Shown here in pieces: positions 1 through 10,982 of a DNA stretch of 64,000 nucleotides. Both the position numbers and the translations under genes were made by a program. How positions within the stretch are numbered: position 1 is the stretch's first letter; each line of letters begins with the position of its first letter. Source of the DNA: Streptomyces sp. SM11 (GTDB lineage: Bacteria; Actinomycetota; Actinomycetes; Streptomycetales; Streptomycetaceae); NCBI RefSeq assembly GCF_002910905.1, contig NZ_NEUE01000296.1:1-64000 (forward strand), read 5' to 3'. The notes below the pieces were generated by a model. The model had not been told where the DNA came from and did not search any database. It saw only the letters and a list, made by a program, of their open reading frames with translations.

Positions 1-1253
1 GCGGCGGCGCGGTGGCGCAGGACGGCTTCGGCGGCCTGCCAGGCGGCGTGCAGGGTGCGGGCCTCGACCAGCTCCTTACGGCCGGTGGCGGCGCTCTTCT
101 CGGCGGCGGTCAGGGCCAGCGAGGCGTGCCGGTAGGCGAGTTCGGCGGCGATCAGGGCGCGGCGGCCCCGGGTGGCGTCGGCCTCGGTGACGGTGTGGGC
201 GGCCGCGGTGACACGTTCGGCCAGCTCGGTGGTGCGGCCGCGCTCCTCGGCGGCGCGGGCGGTCAGGCGGCGGGCCAGGGTACGGGTGCGGCGTTCGGCG
301 CCGGCGTGGATGTCGCGGGTGCGGGCGCGGGCGTCGGTGGCCTCGACGATCCGGCCGAGCAGATCCACGGAGCCCGCGGTGAAGTCGCGTTCGGCGGTCA
401 GCTCGGCGCGGCGGCCCAGTTTGTTGCCGAAGCCGCTGACCAGGTCGGCGAGTCCGTCGGTGTCGCGGGTGTCGGTGACGGCGCGCAGCAGCAGGTCGGT
501 GAAGTCGGAGTCCTTCTTCACCGCGAAGAGTCCGGCGGCCTCGCCCTCGTCGGCGTTCATCTCGCGCTGGTAGCGGAAGAGTTCGGGGTCGAGGCCGAGG
601 TCGCCGAGGTGTTCGATCCAACGGTCGTGGATCTCTTCCCAGTGCACGTCGAGGTGCTGGTAGAACTTGCCCGCGTCCATCAGCGCGTCGCGGAACCCCT
701 TCATGGTGCGCCGCCTGCCGCGCGCCCCGGAGACGCCCTCGGCGGGGCGCCCCACGGCGGAGGACTCGGCGACGGGCAGGCTGTCCAGGCTGAGCCCGGG
801 ACCGGGCCGGAACGAATACCAGGCCTCGGCGAACTTGCGGGGGTCGTTGGAGACCTGGCGGCCGCGCCACTCGCTGACCTTGCCGACGACGACGCATTCA
901 CCGGTGAGGGTGTGCTGCCACTCCAGGGCGACGTGCCCGCAGTCGTCAGCGAGGAGGAATTTGCGCAGCACGCCGGAGCTGGCGCCGCCGAGGGTGTTGC
1001 GGTGGCCGGGGAGCATCACCGAGAAGATCAGCTTGAGCAGGACGGACTTGCCGCCGCCGTTCTCCAGGAAGAGGACACCCGCGGGGGCGGGCCGGCGGGG
1101 CGGGCCGACCGGCTCGTCCTCGAAGAACTCCGCCTGGGCGGGGGCGGGGCGGGGAACGGGTGCGCCGACGCCGCGCAGGTCGAGGACGGTGTCGGCGTAG
1201 CGCGCACCGGCAGGCCCGATGGAGTAGAGGCGGACCCGGGACAACTCGTACAT
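1..1253 (-). CDS. SMC-like coiled-coil ATPase, N-terminal part (gene runs off the left edge)
   Basis: This is the first 417 codons of a long protein that continues past base 1. The ATG at 1253 has a GAGAG ribosome site about 9 bases upstream. The protein opens with a short beta-rich stretch and a P-loop at about residues 63-70 (ENGGGKS followed by VLLKL). A long Arg/Ala/Glu-rich segment then looks like the start of a coiled coil. That is the head-plus-coil layout of SMC/MukB/RecN-like ATPases. It lies third in an operon after two smaller proteins (1351-2295 and 2438-3967), which resembles the MukF-MukE-MukB order of MksBEF and Wadjet JetABC systems. I infer a chromosome-organising or plasmid-restricting condensin-like complex. 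No nuclease subunit (JetD type) is visible; if present it would lie left of the window. Confidence 0.72.
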   Translation of the reverse strand, partial: MYELSRVRLYSIGPAGARYADTVLDLRGVGAPVPRPAPAQAEFFEDEPVGPPRRPAPAGVLFLENGGGKSVLLKLIFSVMLPGHRNTLGGASSGVLRKFLLADDCGHVALEWQHTLTGECVVVGKVSEWRGRQVSNDPRKFAEAWYSFRPGPGLSLDSLPVAESSAVGRPAEGVSGARGRRRTMKGFRDALMDAGKFYQHLDVHWEEIHDRWIEHLGDLGLDPELFRYQREMNADEGEAAGLFAVKKDSDFTDLLLRAVTDTRDTDGLADLVSGFGNKLGRRAELTAERDFTAGSVDLLGRIVEATDARARTRDIHAGAERRTRTLARRLTARAAEERGRTTELAERVTAAAHTVTEADATRGRRALIAAELAYRHASLALTAAEKSAATGRKELVEARTLHAAWQAAEAVLRHRAA

Positions 1254-1350
1254 GGCGGCGGACTCTCGTCGTTCGGTGAGCGGGGGCGGAGCGGCAGATG
1301 CGGTGCGGTGCGGACGGGCTTTGCGGCGTGGTCGGGAACGGCCGGTCGGG

Positions 1351-2295
1351 TCAGGAGTGGAAGGGGAGGCCCGCGTCGGCGGCCAGCTCCATGCTGTCGG
1401 GGTCGGGCGGCGGCAGCAGGGTGGCGGAGCCGTCTGTGACCGGGACGACGCCGAGCTCCAGCAGTTCGGCCATGGCGGCGCTGCCCGCCATGTCGCGGAC
1501 CTGGAGCTGGTAGCGGGCGGTGGTGCGGTAGGCGCCACCCGCGTCGTCGCCGGTGCGCTGGAGGAAGCCGGAGTCGGTGAGGAAGGCGACGGCCTTGCCG
1601 ATGATGCCGGTGGTGGATCCGGCGAGCCGACGGGCGTCCTTGGTCGCGCCGGTGGCGCTGCGGCGGGCGTAGATCCGCCAGCCGGCTTCGAGCCCGGGGG
1701 CGTCGCTGACCGGGTCGGTGTTGTCGCCCTGTTCCTCGGCGCGCTCCTCCAGCCGCCGGCAGGCCTGACGGACGAAGGCGTCGACGCCGTTGACCGTGAT
1801 GCGGCCGATGTACGCGTCGTCGGCGAGGTCCTCGGGGCGGGGGAAGGCGAGGGCGGCGACGGCCAGGTGGGCGAGGCCGTGCAGGAAGCGGTCGGCGGCG
1901 TCGGAGGAGGCGCGGCGGGCGTAGTCACCCATGCGGACGGCGAAGACGGAGTCCTCGCCCGCCGTCACGGCCATCCCGGCTCGCGGGGAGACCTCCAGGA
2001 CGATGAGGCCGAGACCGGTGGCGACGGCGTCGGCGAGCCGGGCGAAGGTGCTCTCCTCGCGGTAGCGCCGCAGCAGGTCGGCGTATTCGGCGTCGCGGGC
2101 GGGCAGCAGCTTGGGCTGGAGTCCGAAGGAGACCAGGCGGGCAGCGTCGGCGGCGTCGGCCGGGGTGACGGGTGCCTGTCCGGCGGGCTCGGCGGCGCCG
2201 GGGTGCGCCGAGTCGCCGGCGTACGGGGTGGAGGGTCCGGCGTACGTGGAGGGCTCGGTCCACGCGTCGGGGTGCTCGGCGTCGTGGTCGCTCAC
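1351..2295 (-). CDS. Hypothetical protein, MukE/JetB-position accessory subunit of the SMC-like system
   Basis: This 314-residue protein lies between the upstream 2438-3967 gene and the SMC-like ATPase gene. The first 50 residues are a low-complexity Pro/Ala/Ser tail. The rest is mixed alpha/beta and ends with a segment (about residues 225-285) that reads like a winged helix of the kind found in MukE/JetB subunits (GIIGKAVAFLTDSGFLQR, then a beta-hairpin with TTARYQLQVRD). I did not recognise a named family from sequence alone, so the MukE-like role is inferred from gene order, size and fold impression. A gap of 142 bases separates it from the upstream gene. The gap has an open frame rich in Pro and Ala, but nothing supports it as a gene. 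Confidence 0.6.
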   Translation of the reverse strand: MSDHDAEHPDAWTEPSTYAGPSTPYAGDSAHPGAAEPAGQAPVTPADAADAARLVSFGLQPKLLPARDAEYADLLRRYREESTFARLADAVATGLGLIVLEVSPRAGMAVTAGEDSVFAVRMGDYARRASSDAADRFLHGLAHLAVAALAFPRPEDLADDAYIGRITVNGVDAFVRQACRRLEERAEEQGDNTDPVSDAPGLEAGWRIYARRSATGATKDARRLAGSTTGIIGKAVAFLTDSGFLQRTGDDAGGAYRTTARYQLQVRDMAGSAAMAELLELGVVPVTDGSATLLPPPDPDSMELAADAGLPFHS

Positions 2296-2437
2296 GGCTG
2301 GGACTCCTCGGTACGGAAGACGTGCGGGTGCGGCGGGAGGGCAGGACCGGCCATGGCAGGAGGCGCGGAGCGGTTCATGGCGGAAGCGGTGGGGCGGTTC
2401 GTGCCGGAAGGCGCGGGGCCGGTCGTCGCGGGGCCGG

Positions 2438-3967
2438 TCACGAGGCCTCCTTGCGGTCGGCGGCCATGCCGACGGCGTCCAGCAGGGCGGTGCCCACGAT
2501 CAGGTCGGCGCCGCCGAACTCCGGGTCGTCCAGCTCGGCCCCGTCGTCCACGGCGAACAGCAGGCGGCGCTCGCCCTGGCGGTAGGCGGTGCCGACCGGC
2601 GGGCTGGCGGCGTGGACGGCGAGCAGGGCGACCAGGTACGGCAGGTCGGTGTCGCCGGTGCGGCGGGCCTCGGCGAGCAGTCCGGAGAGCCGGCGCGGGG
2701 CGTCGTGCTCCAGGTCGAGCAGGGTCATGGCGCGGGCGAGCTGCTCCTCGCTGAACCGGCTGTCGTCCGGGGTGGCGATCAGGTCGGGCTCGGGCATCTC
2801 CGCGCCCAGGTGCTCGCGCTCCAGCGGCGGGGTGAGCAGCATGTCGACCAGGTCCCCGACCCGTACGGAGGTGGGGGTGCGCAGGCCGGTGCCGTGGGCG
2901 AAGAAGGCGTCGGTGGCCCGGGTGGACTGTTCGACGGGGAGGGGGAGGAGCGGGGCGAGGAGCTGCCCGTACAGATCGAGGCCCGCGTGGGCGGTGGGCG
3001 GGGCGAACGCCTGCCGGTCCTGCTCCGCGCGGAAGAGGGGGCCCGCCTCCAGGAGCCGGGACTGGAGCTGGGTGTGGCGGCGGATACAGTCCTTGACGAT
3101 GTCGACGAGCTCGGCTGCCCGGCGCTTGTGCTCGGGGTCCTCGGCCTCGTCGCGCGCCTTGCGGATGTTGGTGAGGATCGCGTTCTCGTGGCGGTAGCGG
3201 TCGGCCACGTGGTCCAGGGCCTCGGCGATCATGTCCGGGACGGTGTGGAGCCAGTCGACGGCGCGGACGTTGCGCCGGGTGGCCTCCAGGGTCCGGCGCA
3301 GGGTCTCGGCGTACTGCACGGTGCGGTAGCGGGCCTGTTCGGCGGCGAGCTGGGCGTCCGCGAGGCGGCCCCGGCTGATGAGGACCTCCAGCTTGACCTC
3401 GGCGGCGATCTGGGCGCTGGTGACATCGGTGTCCAACGCGCCGACCAGGACGTTGACCGCTTCGTCGGTGGCGCGGAGGTAGACCGTGCCGCCGTAGCCC
3501 GGGACCTCTTCGATGAGCTTGAAGTCGTAGTCCCGGCGGACATAGACCCCGTCGGGGTTGAAAGTGCCGTAGACCGCGCGGAAGCCGCGGTCTACGCTGC
3601 CGACGTTGATCAGGTTCTCCAGGACCCAGCGGGCGACCCGTTCGTGTTCGGCGACGGGGCGGTCGGGGGCCTGGGCGCCGACCCGGGGCAGCAGTCTGGC
3701 CACTATCTGGTCGTGGTCGGCTCCGGTGTCGAAGTCCATGTTGAGCGTGACGTGGTCGATCGCGGCGAGGGCGACCTCCGCCATGGCGTACACCGTGTAC
3801 TCGCCGGCCAGATTCGCCTTGCGGACGTCGAGGTCGTGCAGCGGCGCCGTGCACGCGAGCGCGCGCAGCCGCCGTGAGAGCCCCTCGTCGGCGGCGGGGC
3901 CCGGGGCAGGCCGCGGCCCCGCGCTGAGCTGCGGCGAGGCGGTGTCCGGGTAGGCAGGCGAAGTCAC
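2438..3967 (-). CDS. Hypothetical protein, kleisin-like (MukF/JetA-position) first gene of the SMC-like operon
   Basis: The protein has about 509 residues and is mostly helical. After a 40-residue Pro/Ala/Ser tail comes a compact N-terminal region (LHDLDVRKANLAGEYTVYAM), then long helices around residues 150-330, and a C-terminal alpha/beta part that could be a winged helix. This size and position match the kleisin-like first subunit of MksBEF/Wadjet operons; that role is inferred. The frame is open from a TTG at 3997. I prefer the GTG at 3967 because a good -10 hexamer, TAATCT, ends 7 bases upstream, which is typical of leaderless actinobacterial mRNAs. The only purine-rich stretch (GAGGA) is 15 bases from the GTG, too far to be a strong ribosome site. 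Confidence 0.6.
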   Translation of the reverse strand: MTSPAYPDTASPQLSAGPRPAPGPAADEGLSRRLRALACTAPLHDLDVRKANLAGEYTVYAMAEVALAAIDHVTLNMDFDTGADHDQIVARLLPRVGAQAPDRPVAEHERVARWVLENLINVGSVDRGFRAVYGTFNPDGVYVRRDYDFKLIEEVPGYGGTVYLRATDEAVNVLVGALDTDVTSAQIAAEVKLEVLISRGRLADAQLAAEQARYRTVQYAETLRRTLEATRRNVRAVDWLHTVPDMIAEALDHVADRYRHENAILTNIRKARDEAEDPEHKRRAAELVDIVKDCIRRHTQLQSRLLEAGPLFRAEQDRQAFAPPTAHAGLDLYGQLLAPLLPLPVEQSTRATDAFFAHGTGLRTPTSVRVGDLVDMLLTPPLEREHLGAEMPEPDLIATPDDSRFSEEQLARAMTLLDLEHDAPRRLSGLLAEARRTGDTDLPYLVALLAVHAASPPVGTAYRQGERRLLFAVDDGAELDDPEFGGADLIVGTALLDAVGMAADRKEAS

Positions 3968-4004
3968 GTGGGACAGATTAGGTCCTCGCACTGACAACGG
4001 TCGA
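3967..4004 (-). promoter_or_regulatory. Candidate leaderless promoter for the SMC-like operon
   Basis: On the minus strand TCGACC (4004-3999) is followed after 18 bases by TAATCT (3980-3975), and the GTG start begins 7 bases later at 3967. This places transcription start at or next to the start codon. It lies immediately after the stop of the upstream oxoprolinase gene, so the SMC-like operon need not depend on read-through. The -35 match is moderate. Confidence 0.45.
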
Positions 4005-4011
4005 AACGGCG

Positions 4012-7707
<3,696 letters not shown>

Positions 7708-8268
7708 GGCGCCATTCTGTGCCCGCGCTCACGGTCCCGCAGGGGCAAAGCGCGGGCAGGAGTCCGGTCCGGGAGGAGCACCACCGGCCGGGGCGGCTGC
7801 CGACGGGCCGCCTCGGCGTCCTCGGCGTCCCGGGTCCCGCCCGCCGGGCGTATGCGGTCGCGGAGCGCCGCTTCCACGGCGGCGCCGGGGAGAAGGTCTC
7901 TCCCCGGCGCCGTCGGTAGCTCGGCGACCGGCACGTTCAGGGACTCGTATCCGATCCAGCCGCTCTCGCCACGGCCCATCCTGATGACCACCGGCAGTGC
8001 GGCCGGCGAGTCGGGGTCGGCCACCGCGCGGGTGAAGGTCGACCGTCCGAGCAGCACGAGCCCGTCACGGAAGTCCATGAAGCCGTCGTCACCACGGCCT
8101 CCCTCGATGAGGTGGGCCGCTTTCCACAGGGCCACCGGTAGGCGGAGCGGGTCACCCCCACCACCGTGACGGCGAAGGCGGCGATCCGCTCCGGCTCCTG
8201 GGCCGCGAGCACGTCGGTCAGGGTGCCGGGCGCCCACCACTGGTTGATGTCCGTGGTGGGAAGCCCAG

Positions 8269-8294
8269 GAGGGGGGGCTGGCAACGCCCCTCCT
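8269..8294 (-). terminator. GC-rich hairpin after the HEAT-like gene
   Basis: GGAGGGG (8269-8275) pairs with CCCCTCC (8288-8294) around a 12-base loop, 29 bases after the stop of the gene at 8323. There is no T-run, as is usual in Streptomyces. Confidence 0.45.
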
Positions 8295-8322
8295 CCAACG
8301 CCCTTCCCCACGGCTCCTGGCC

Positions 8323-9741
8323 TCAGACCGCCGGCGCGTCCGGTCCGATCCGGCTCCGTACCGCCGTCTGGACCTCGGCCTCCTCGGCCGGATCGGCGGC
8401 GAGGCGGCGCAGGCGTTCGGCGACGCGGACGTCTCCCGTCTCGGCGTGCAGGGCGGCCACCTCCCGGGTCGTCTCCTCGCAGTCCCAGAGGCACTCCACC
8501 GCGAACCCGGTCGCGAAGAACGGGTCGGTGGCGGCCAGGGCGCGGGCGGCCCTGCCCCGCAGGTGCGAGGAGGACGTCTCGCGGTAGACGTGGCGCAGCA
8601 CGGGGGCGGCGCAGGCGATGCCGAGGCGTCCTGCTCCGTCGACCAGGGTCCACAGCCGGGGGTCGTCGGGCCCGTCGCCGCGTACGGCCTCCCGCAGCGC
8701 GCCGAGGACTTGGGGAGCGTCCTGGGCGGCACCTCGGCAGGCGAGCACTCCGGCGGCCGACGCACCGAGGGCGTCGGGGCGGTGGGCCCAGCGCCTGGCC
8801 CGTTCCACGGCGTCGCCGCTGGTCATCCGCTCGAAGGCGGCGATGGCCGAGTCGGCGACGGTGCGGGCGGAGCTGACAGCGGCGGCCTCGATGAGGTCGA
8901 GGACGGCGGGGTCGCCCGCCTCGGCGAGGTAGTGCAGGGCGGCGCAGCGGGCGCCTTCGGGGCCGCCGCGGGCGGCCTCGACGATCAGGTGCAGGTCGTC
9001 GGGTCCGGCGACGGCGGAAATACAGCGCGCTGCGGGGACGTGCAGTTCGCTGCCGCGCTCCAGGGCCTGCTGGGCCCAGTCGAAGACGGCCTGGACGCTC
9101 CAGCCGGGGCGGGGTCCCCCGGGGCGCATCTGGCGTTGCCATCGGTCGAACGAGCCCTGCTCGCCGGCGGCCCTGACCCGGGCGCCGACCGCTTCGCGCG
9201 GGTCTTCGGCCCACAGCCGCCAGGGGCGCGGCTCGAAGGAGTCCCGCACGGCGGCGGCGAGCTCGGCCGCCCCCTGGTCGGTGGCCGGGAAGCGGGCGAG
9301 GACGGGCAGCGCGAGGGAGCGCAGACCGGCGTCGTCGTCGCGCAGGGCGAGTTCGTCCAGGGCCCAGGCCCAGTTGGCGCCGTTCGCCGCGTAGCGGCGG
9401 AGCAGGGCCAGGGCGTCGTCGCGTCCGTAGGAGGCGAGGTGGCCGAGGACGGACAGCGCCAGACCGGTGCGTGAGTCGTCGGTATCGAGGTGGTCGTCGG
9501 GATCGGCGAGGTGCCGCTCGATCTCCTCGATACCGCCGTCGAGGTCGAGGTAGAGGCGCGCGTAGTAGAGGGAGCGGTTCTCCACCTGCCAGTCGTGACG
9601 GGGGTCGCTCACGACGCAGTGGTTGAGAGCCGCGAGGGCCTCGGGGCGCGGTGCGGCGAGCGCGTGGAGCGTGCCGTCGCCGCGGCCCCTCTGCAACAGG
9701 CCGAGCAGGGTGCCGCTCGGCGCTATGAACGGATCGAACAT
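8323..9741 (-). CDS. HEAT-repeat-like protein of unknown function
   Basis: This 472-residue soluble protein consists almost entirely of short helical pairs. Recurrent patterns such as ALAVLGHLASYGRDDALALLRRYA, AALHYLAEAGDPAVLDLIEAAA and GRAARALAATDPFFATGFAVECL suggest armadillo/HEAT-type repeats. There is no signal peptide or catalytic motif. I do not recognise a specific family; such proteins usually act as scaffolds. The frame stays open upstream, but ATG 9741 is preferred because GAGG lies 9 bases upstream and the protein then starts cleanly with MFDPFIAPSGTLLGLLQRG. Confidence 0.7.
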   Translation of the reverse strand: MFDPFIAPSGTLLGLLQRGRGDGTLHALAAPRPEALAALNHCVVSDPRHDWQVENRSLYYARLYLDLDGGIEEIERHLADPDDHLDTDDSRTGLALSVLGHLASYGRDDALALLRRYAANGANWAWALDELALRDDDAGLRSLALPVLARFPATDQGAAELAAAVRDSFEPRPWRLWAEDPREAVGARVRAAGEQGSFDRWQRQMRPGGPRPGWSVQAVFDWAQQALERGSELHVPAARCISAVAGPDDLHLIVEAARGGPEGARCAALHYLAEAGDPAVLDLIEAAAVSSARTVADSAIAAFERMTSGDAVERARRWAHRPDALGASAAGVLACRGAAQDAPQVLGALREAVRGDGPDDPRLWTLVDGAGRLGIACAAPVLRHVYRETSSSHLRGRAARALAATDPFFATGFAVECLWDCEETTREVAALHAETGDVRVAERLRRLAADPAEEAEVQTAVRSRIGPDAPAV

Positions 9742-9832
9742 GGGAGAAAGCCTCACATCAAGCTGTCGACGCAACCGGGACTGTGCAGTGCCCCCGTGCC
9801 TCTCGGCACGCGGGGGTGTCCGGGGGACACCG

Positions 9833-9981
9833 CTACGCCGCGCAGTGACATGATCGGCCGACCGCCGTCTTTCGCCTGGTGTAGAGCATCTTCCTCTGCC
9901 TCTCGTCGGTGGCCCTGAGCGGGCCCGCGACGTCATGATGACCCAGCCATTTCGCCACCGCGACCACATTTACGACGGACC
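9833..9981 (-). pseudogene. Possible tyrosine-recombinase C-terminal remnant
   Basis: A short minus-strand frame reads VVNVVAVAKWLGHHDVA and then RATDERQRKML. The VAxWLGH block resembles the conserved LGH motif near the C-terminus of phage-type integrases, and the EDRxRK-like tail fits actinobacterial integrases. The catalytic tyrosine line and everything upstream are absent. The match covers about 30 residues, so chance is a real possibility. Confidence 0.25.
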
Positions 9982-9997
9982 GGTCAGCGGAGCCCAC

Positions 9998-10025
9998 GGC
10001 GGACGCGTCGACAAGCGCGTCCGCC
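9998..10025 (-). terminator. Terminator hairpin of the ankyrin gene
   Basis: GGCGGACGCG (9998-10007) pairs perfectly with CGCGTCCGCC (10016-10025) around an 8-base loop, only 6 bases past the stop codon of the ankyrin gene. Confidence 0.6.
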
Positions 10026-10031
10026 GGCGTC

Positions 10032-10424
10032 TCACCGGGCACCGAAGCGTTCCAGCAGGTCGGACTTGCCGAACATCCGGGCCGTGTCCAGCGCGGACGG
10101 GGTTCCGGCGGCCGGGTCGGCGCCCGCGGCGAGCAGGGCGTCGATGACGGCGTCCTCCCCCTTGAAGACGGCTCCGGCCAGCGGGGTCTGGCCCCGGTCG
10201 TTGGCCCGGTCCGGGTCGGCCTCGCGGGCGACGAGGGCGGCGACGGTGCCGGCGTGCCCGTGGTAGGCGGCGAGCATCAGCAGCGTGTCGCCCCGGTCGT
10301 TGGTGAGGTTGGCGGGGACTCCGGCCTCGACGTACGCAGTGAGCGCCTCGGTGTCGCCGGTGCGGGCCAGGTCGAAGACCTTGGTCGCCAGCTCGACCAC
10401 CTCGGGATCGGGGGTTCCACTCAT
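10032..10424 (-). CDS. Small ankyrin-repeat protein
   Basis: This 130-residue cytoplasmic protein is made of three to four ankyrin repeats. Each has the TPL/TLL turn followed by AAxxGHxxxVxxLLxxGADP-type helices: NDRGDTLLMLAAYHGHAGTVAALVAREADP, then NDRGQTPLAGAVFKGEDAVIDALLAAGADP. The final repeat is degenerate and ends TARMFGKSDLLERFG. Such proteins mediate protein contacts; no partner can be named. The start ATG at 10424 fits the compact repeat boundary. A strong terminator follows directly. Confidence 0.85.
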   Translation of the reverse strand: MSGTPDPEVVELATKVFDLARTGDTEALTAYVEAGVPANLTNDRGDTLLMLAAYHGHAGTVAALVAREADPDRANDRGQTPLAGAVFKGEDAVIDALLAAGADPAAGTPSALDTARMFGKSDLLERFGAR

Positions 10425-10750
10425 CGGACGGACCGCCTTCCTTGACTGCTGCCGCGACTGTCACCGCCGCGGTGACCTGGTGGGGAGTACGGCACGGGGC
10501 CGTACGAGTGAATCGACAGGGTACTGCTCCCGGGACGACATGACCCGGCCCGGACACGGCAAGGGATCACCGCGGCTGATCCTGCCCGGCACGGACGAGG
10601 TGATGCCGCTCCCTGGAGGCCGACTTCCGTGGGCCAGTCAAGTGAAAGCGCAGGATATTCACTCGATTGCACCTTTTGTCGTATAGATACTTCCCGTGAT
10701 CCTGGAAGGACTCATGGTGACTGTCCCCTTCAACCAGGAGAGAACCGCTC

Positions 10751-10945
10751 ATGATCCTTTCCATCTCGGGCGTGGTACTGCTCGCCATCATCGTCTTCCT
10801 GTTCTTCAAGAAGGACGGGCTCAAGGCCTCCCACGCCATCGTCTGTGCCCTGTTCGGCTTCTACCTGGCCGGCACCGCCATCGCGCCGAGCATCACGGCG
10901 GGCGGGGCGAGCCTCGCCGGCCTGCTGGGCGGGATCAAGTTCTGA
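10751..10945 (+). CDS. smeA: SmeA, small membrane protein of the sporulation septum
   Basis: This 64-residue protein has two hydrophobic helices (about residues 3-19 and 28-46) separated by KKDGLK and followed by a Gly/Ala-rich tail. Its size and topology, and its position 37 bases upstream of an FtsK/SpoIIIE-like gene, match smeA of the Streptomyces smeA-sffA operon. In that system SmeA helps target the FtsK-like partner to sporulation septa and affects spore maturation. The ribosome site AGGAG lies 9-10 bases before the ATG. Expression is developmental in known species. The upstream region (10,640-10,690) is relatively AT-rich, but I could not define a WhiG or WhiA site there. Confidence 0.8.
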   Translation: MILSISGVVLLAIIVFLFFKKDGLKASHAIVCALFGFYLAGTAIAPSITAGGASLAGLLGGIKF

Positions 10946-10982
10946 CGCTCCGCAACCGCTCCCACCCCTTCAGGAGACCGAT

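Larger units (their letters stand above)
9742..10031. other. Gap between the HEAT-like and ankyrin genes: two hairpins and a possible recombinase scrap
   Basis: No intact gene fits here. CCCCCGTGCC (9791-9800) can pair with GGCACGCGGGGG (9805-9816) with a small bulge. A perfect hairpin follows the ankyrin gene and is listed separately. A minus-strand frame here resembles the end of a site-specific recombinase and is also listed separately. Confidence 0.5.

Noticed and set aside
12-1439. Long plus-strand open frame of about 475 Gly/Ala/Val-rich residues
   Set aside because: It is the antisense shadow of the SMC-like ATPase. Its composition is repetitive GC-driven, with no domain, while the minus strand encodes a P-loop protein.
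2296-2437. Small frame between the two SMC accessory genes
   Set aside because: It encodes only Pro/Ala/Thr-rich sequence, has no ribosome site, and is explained as spacer.
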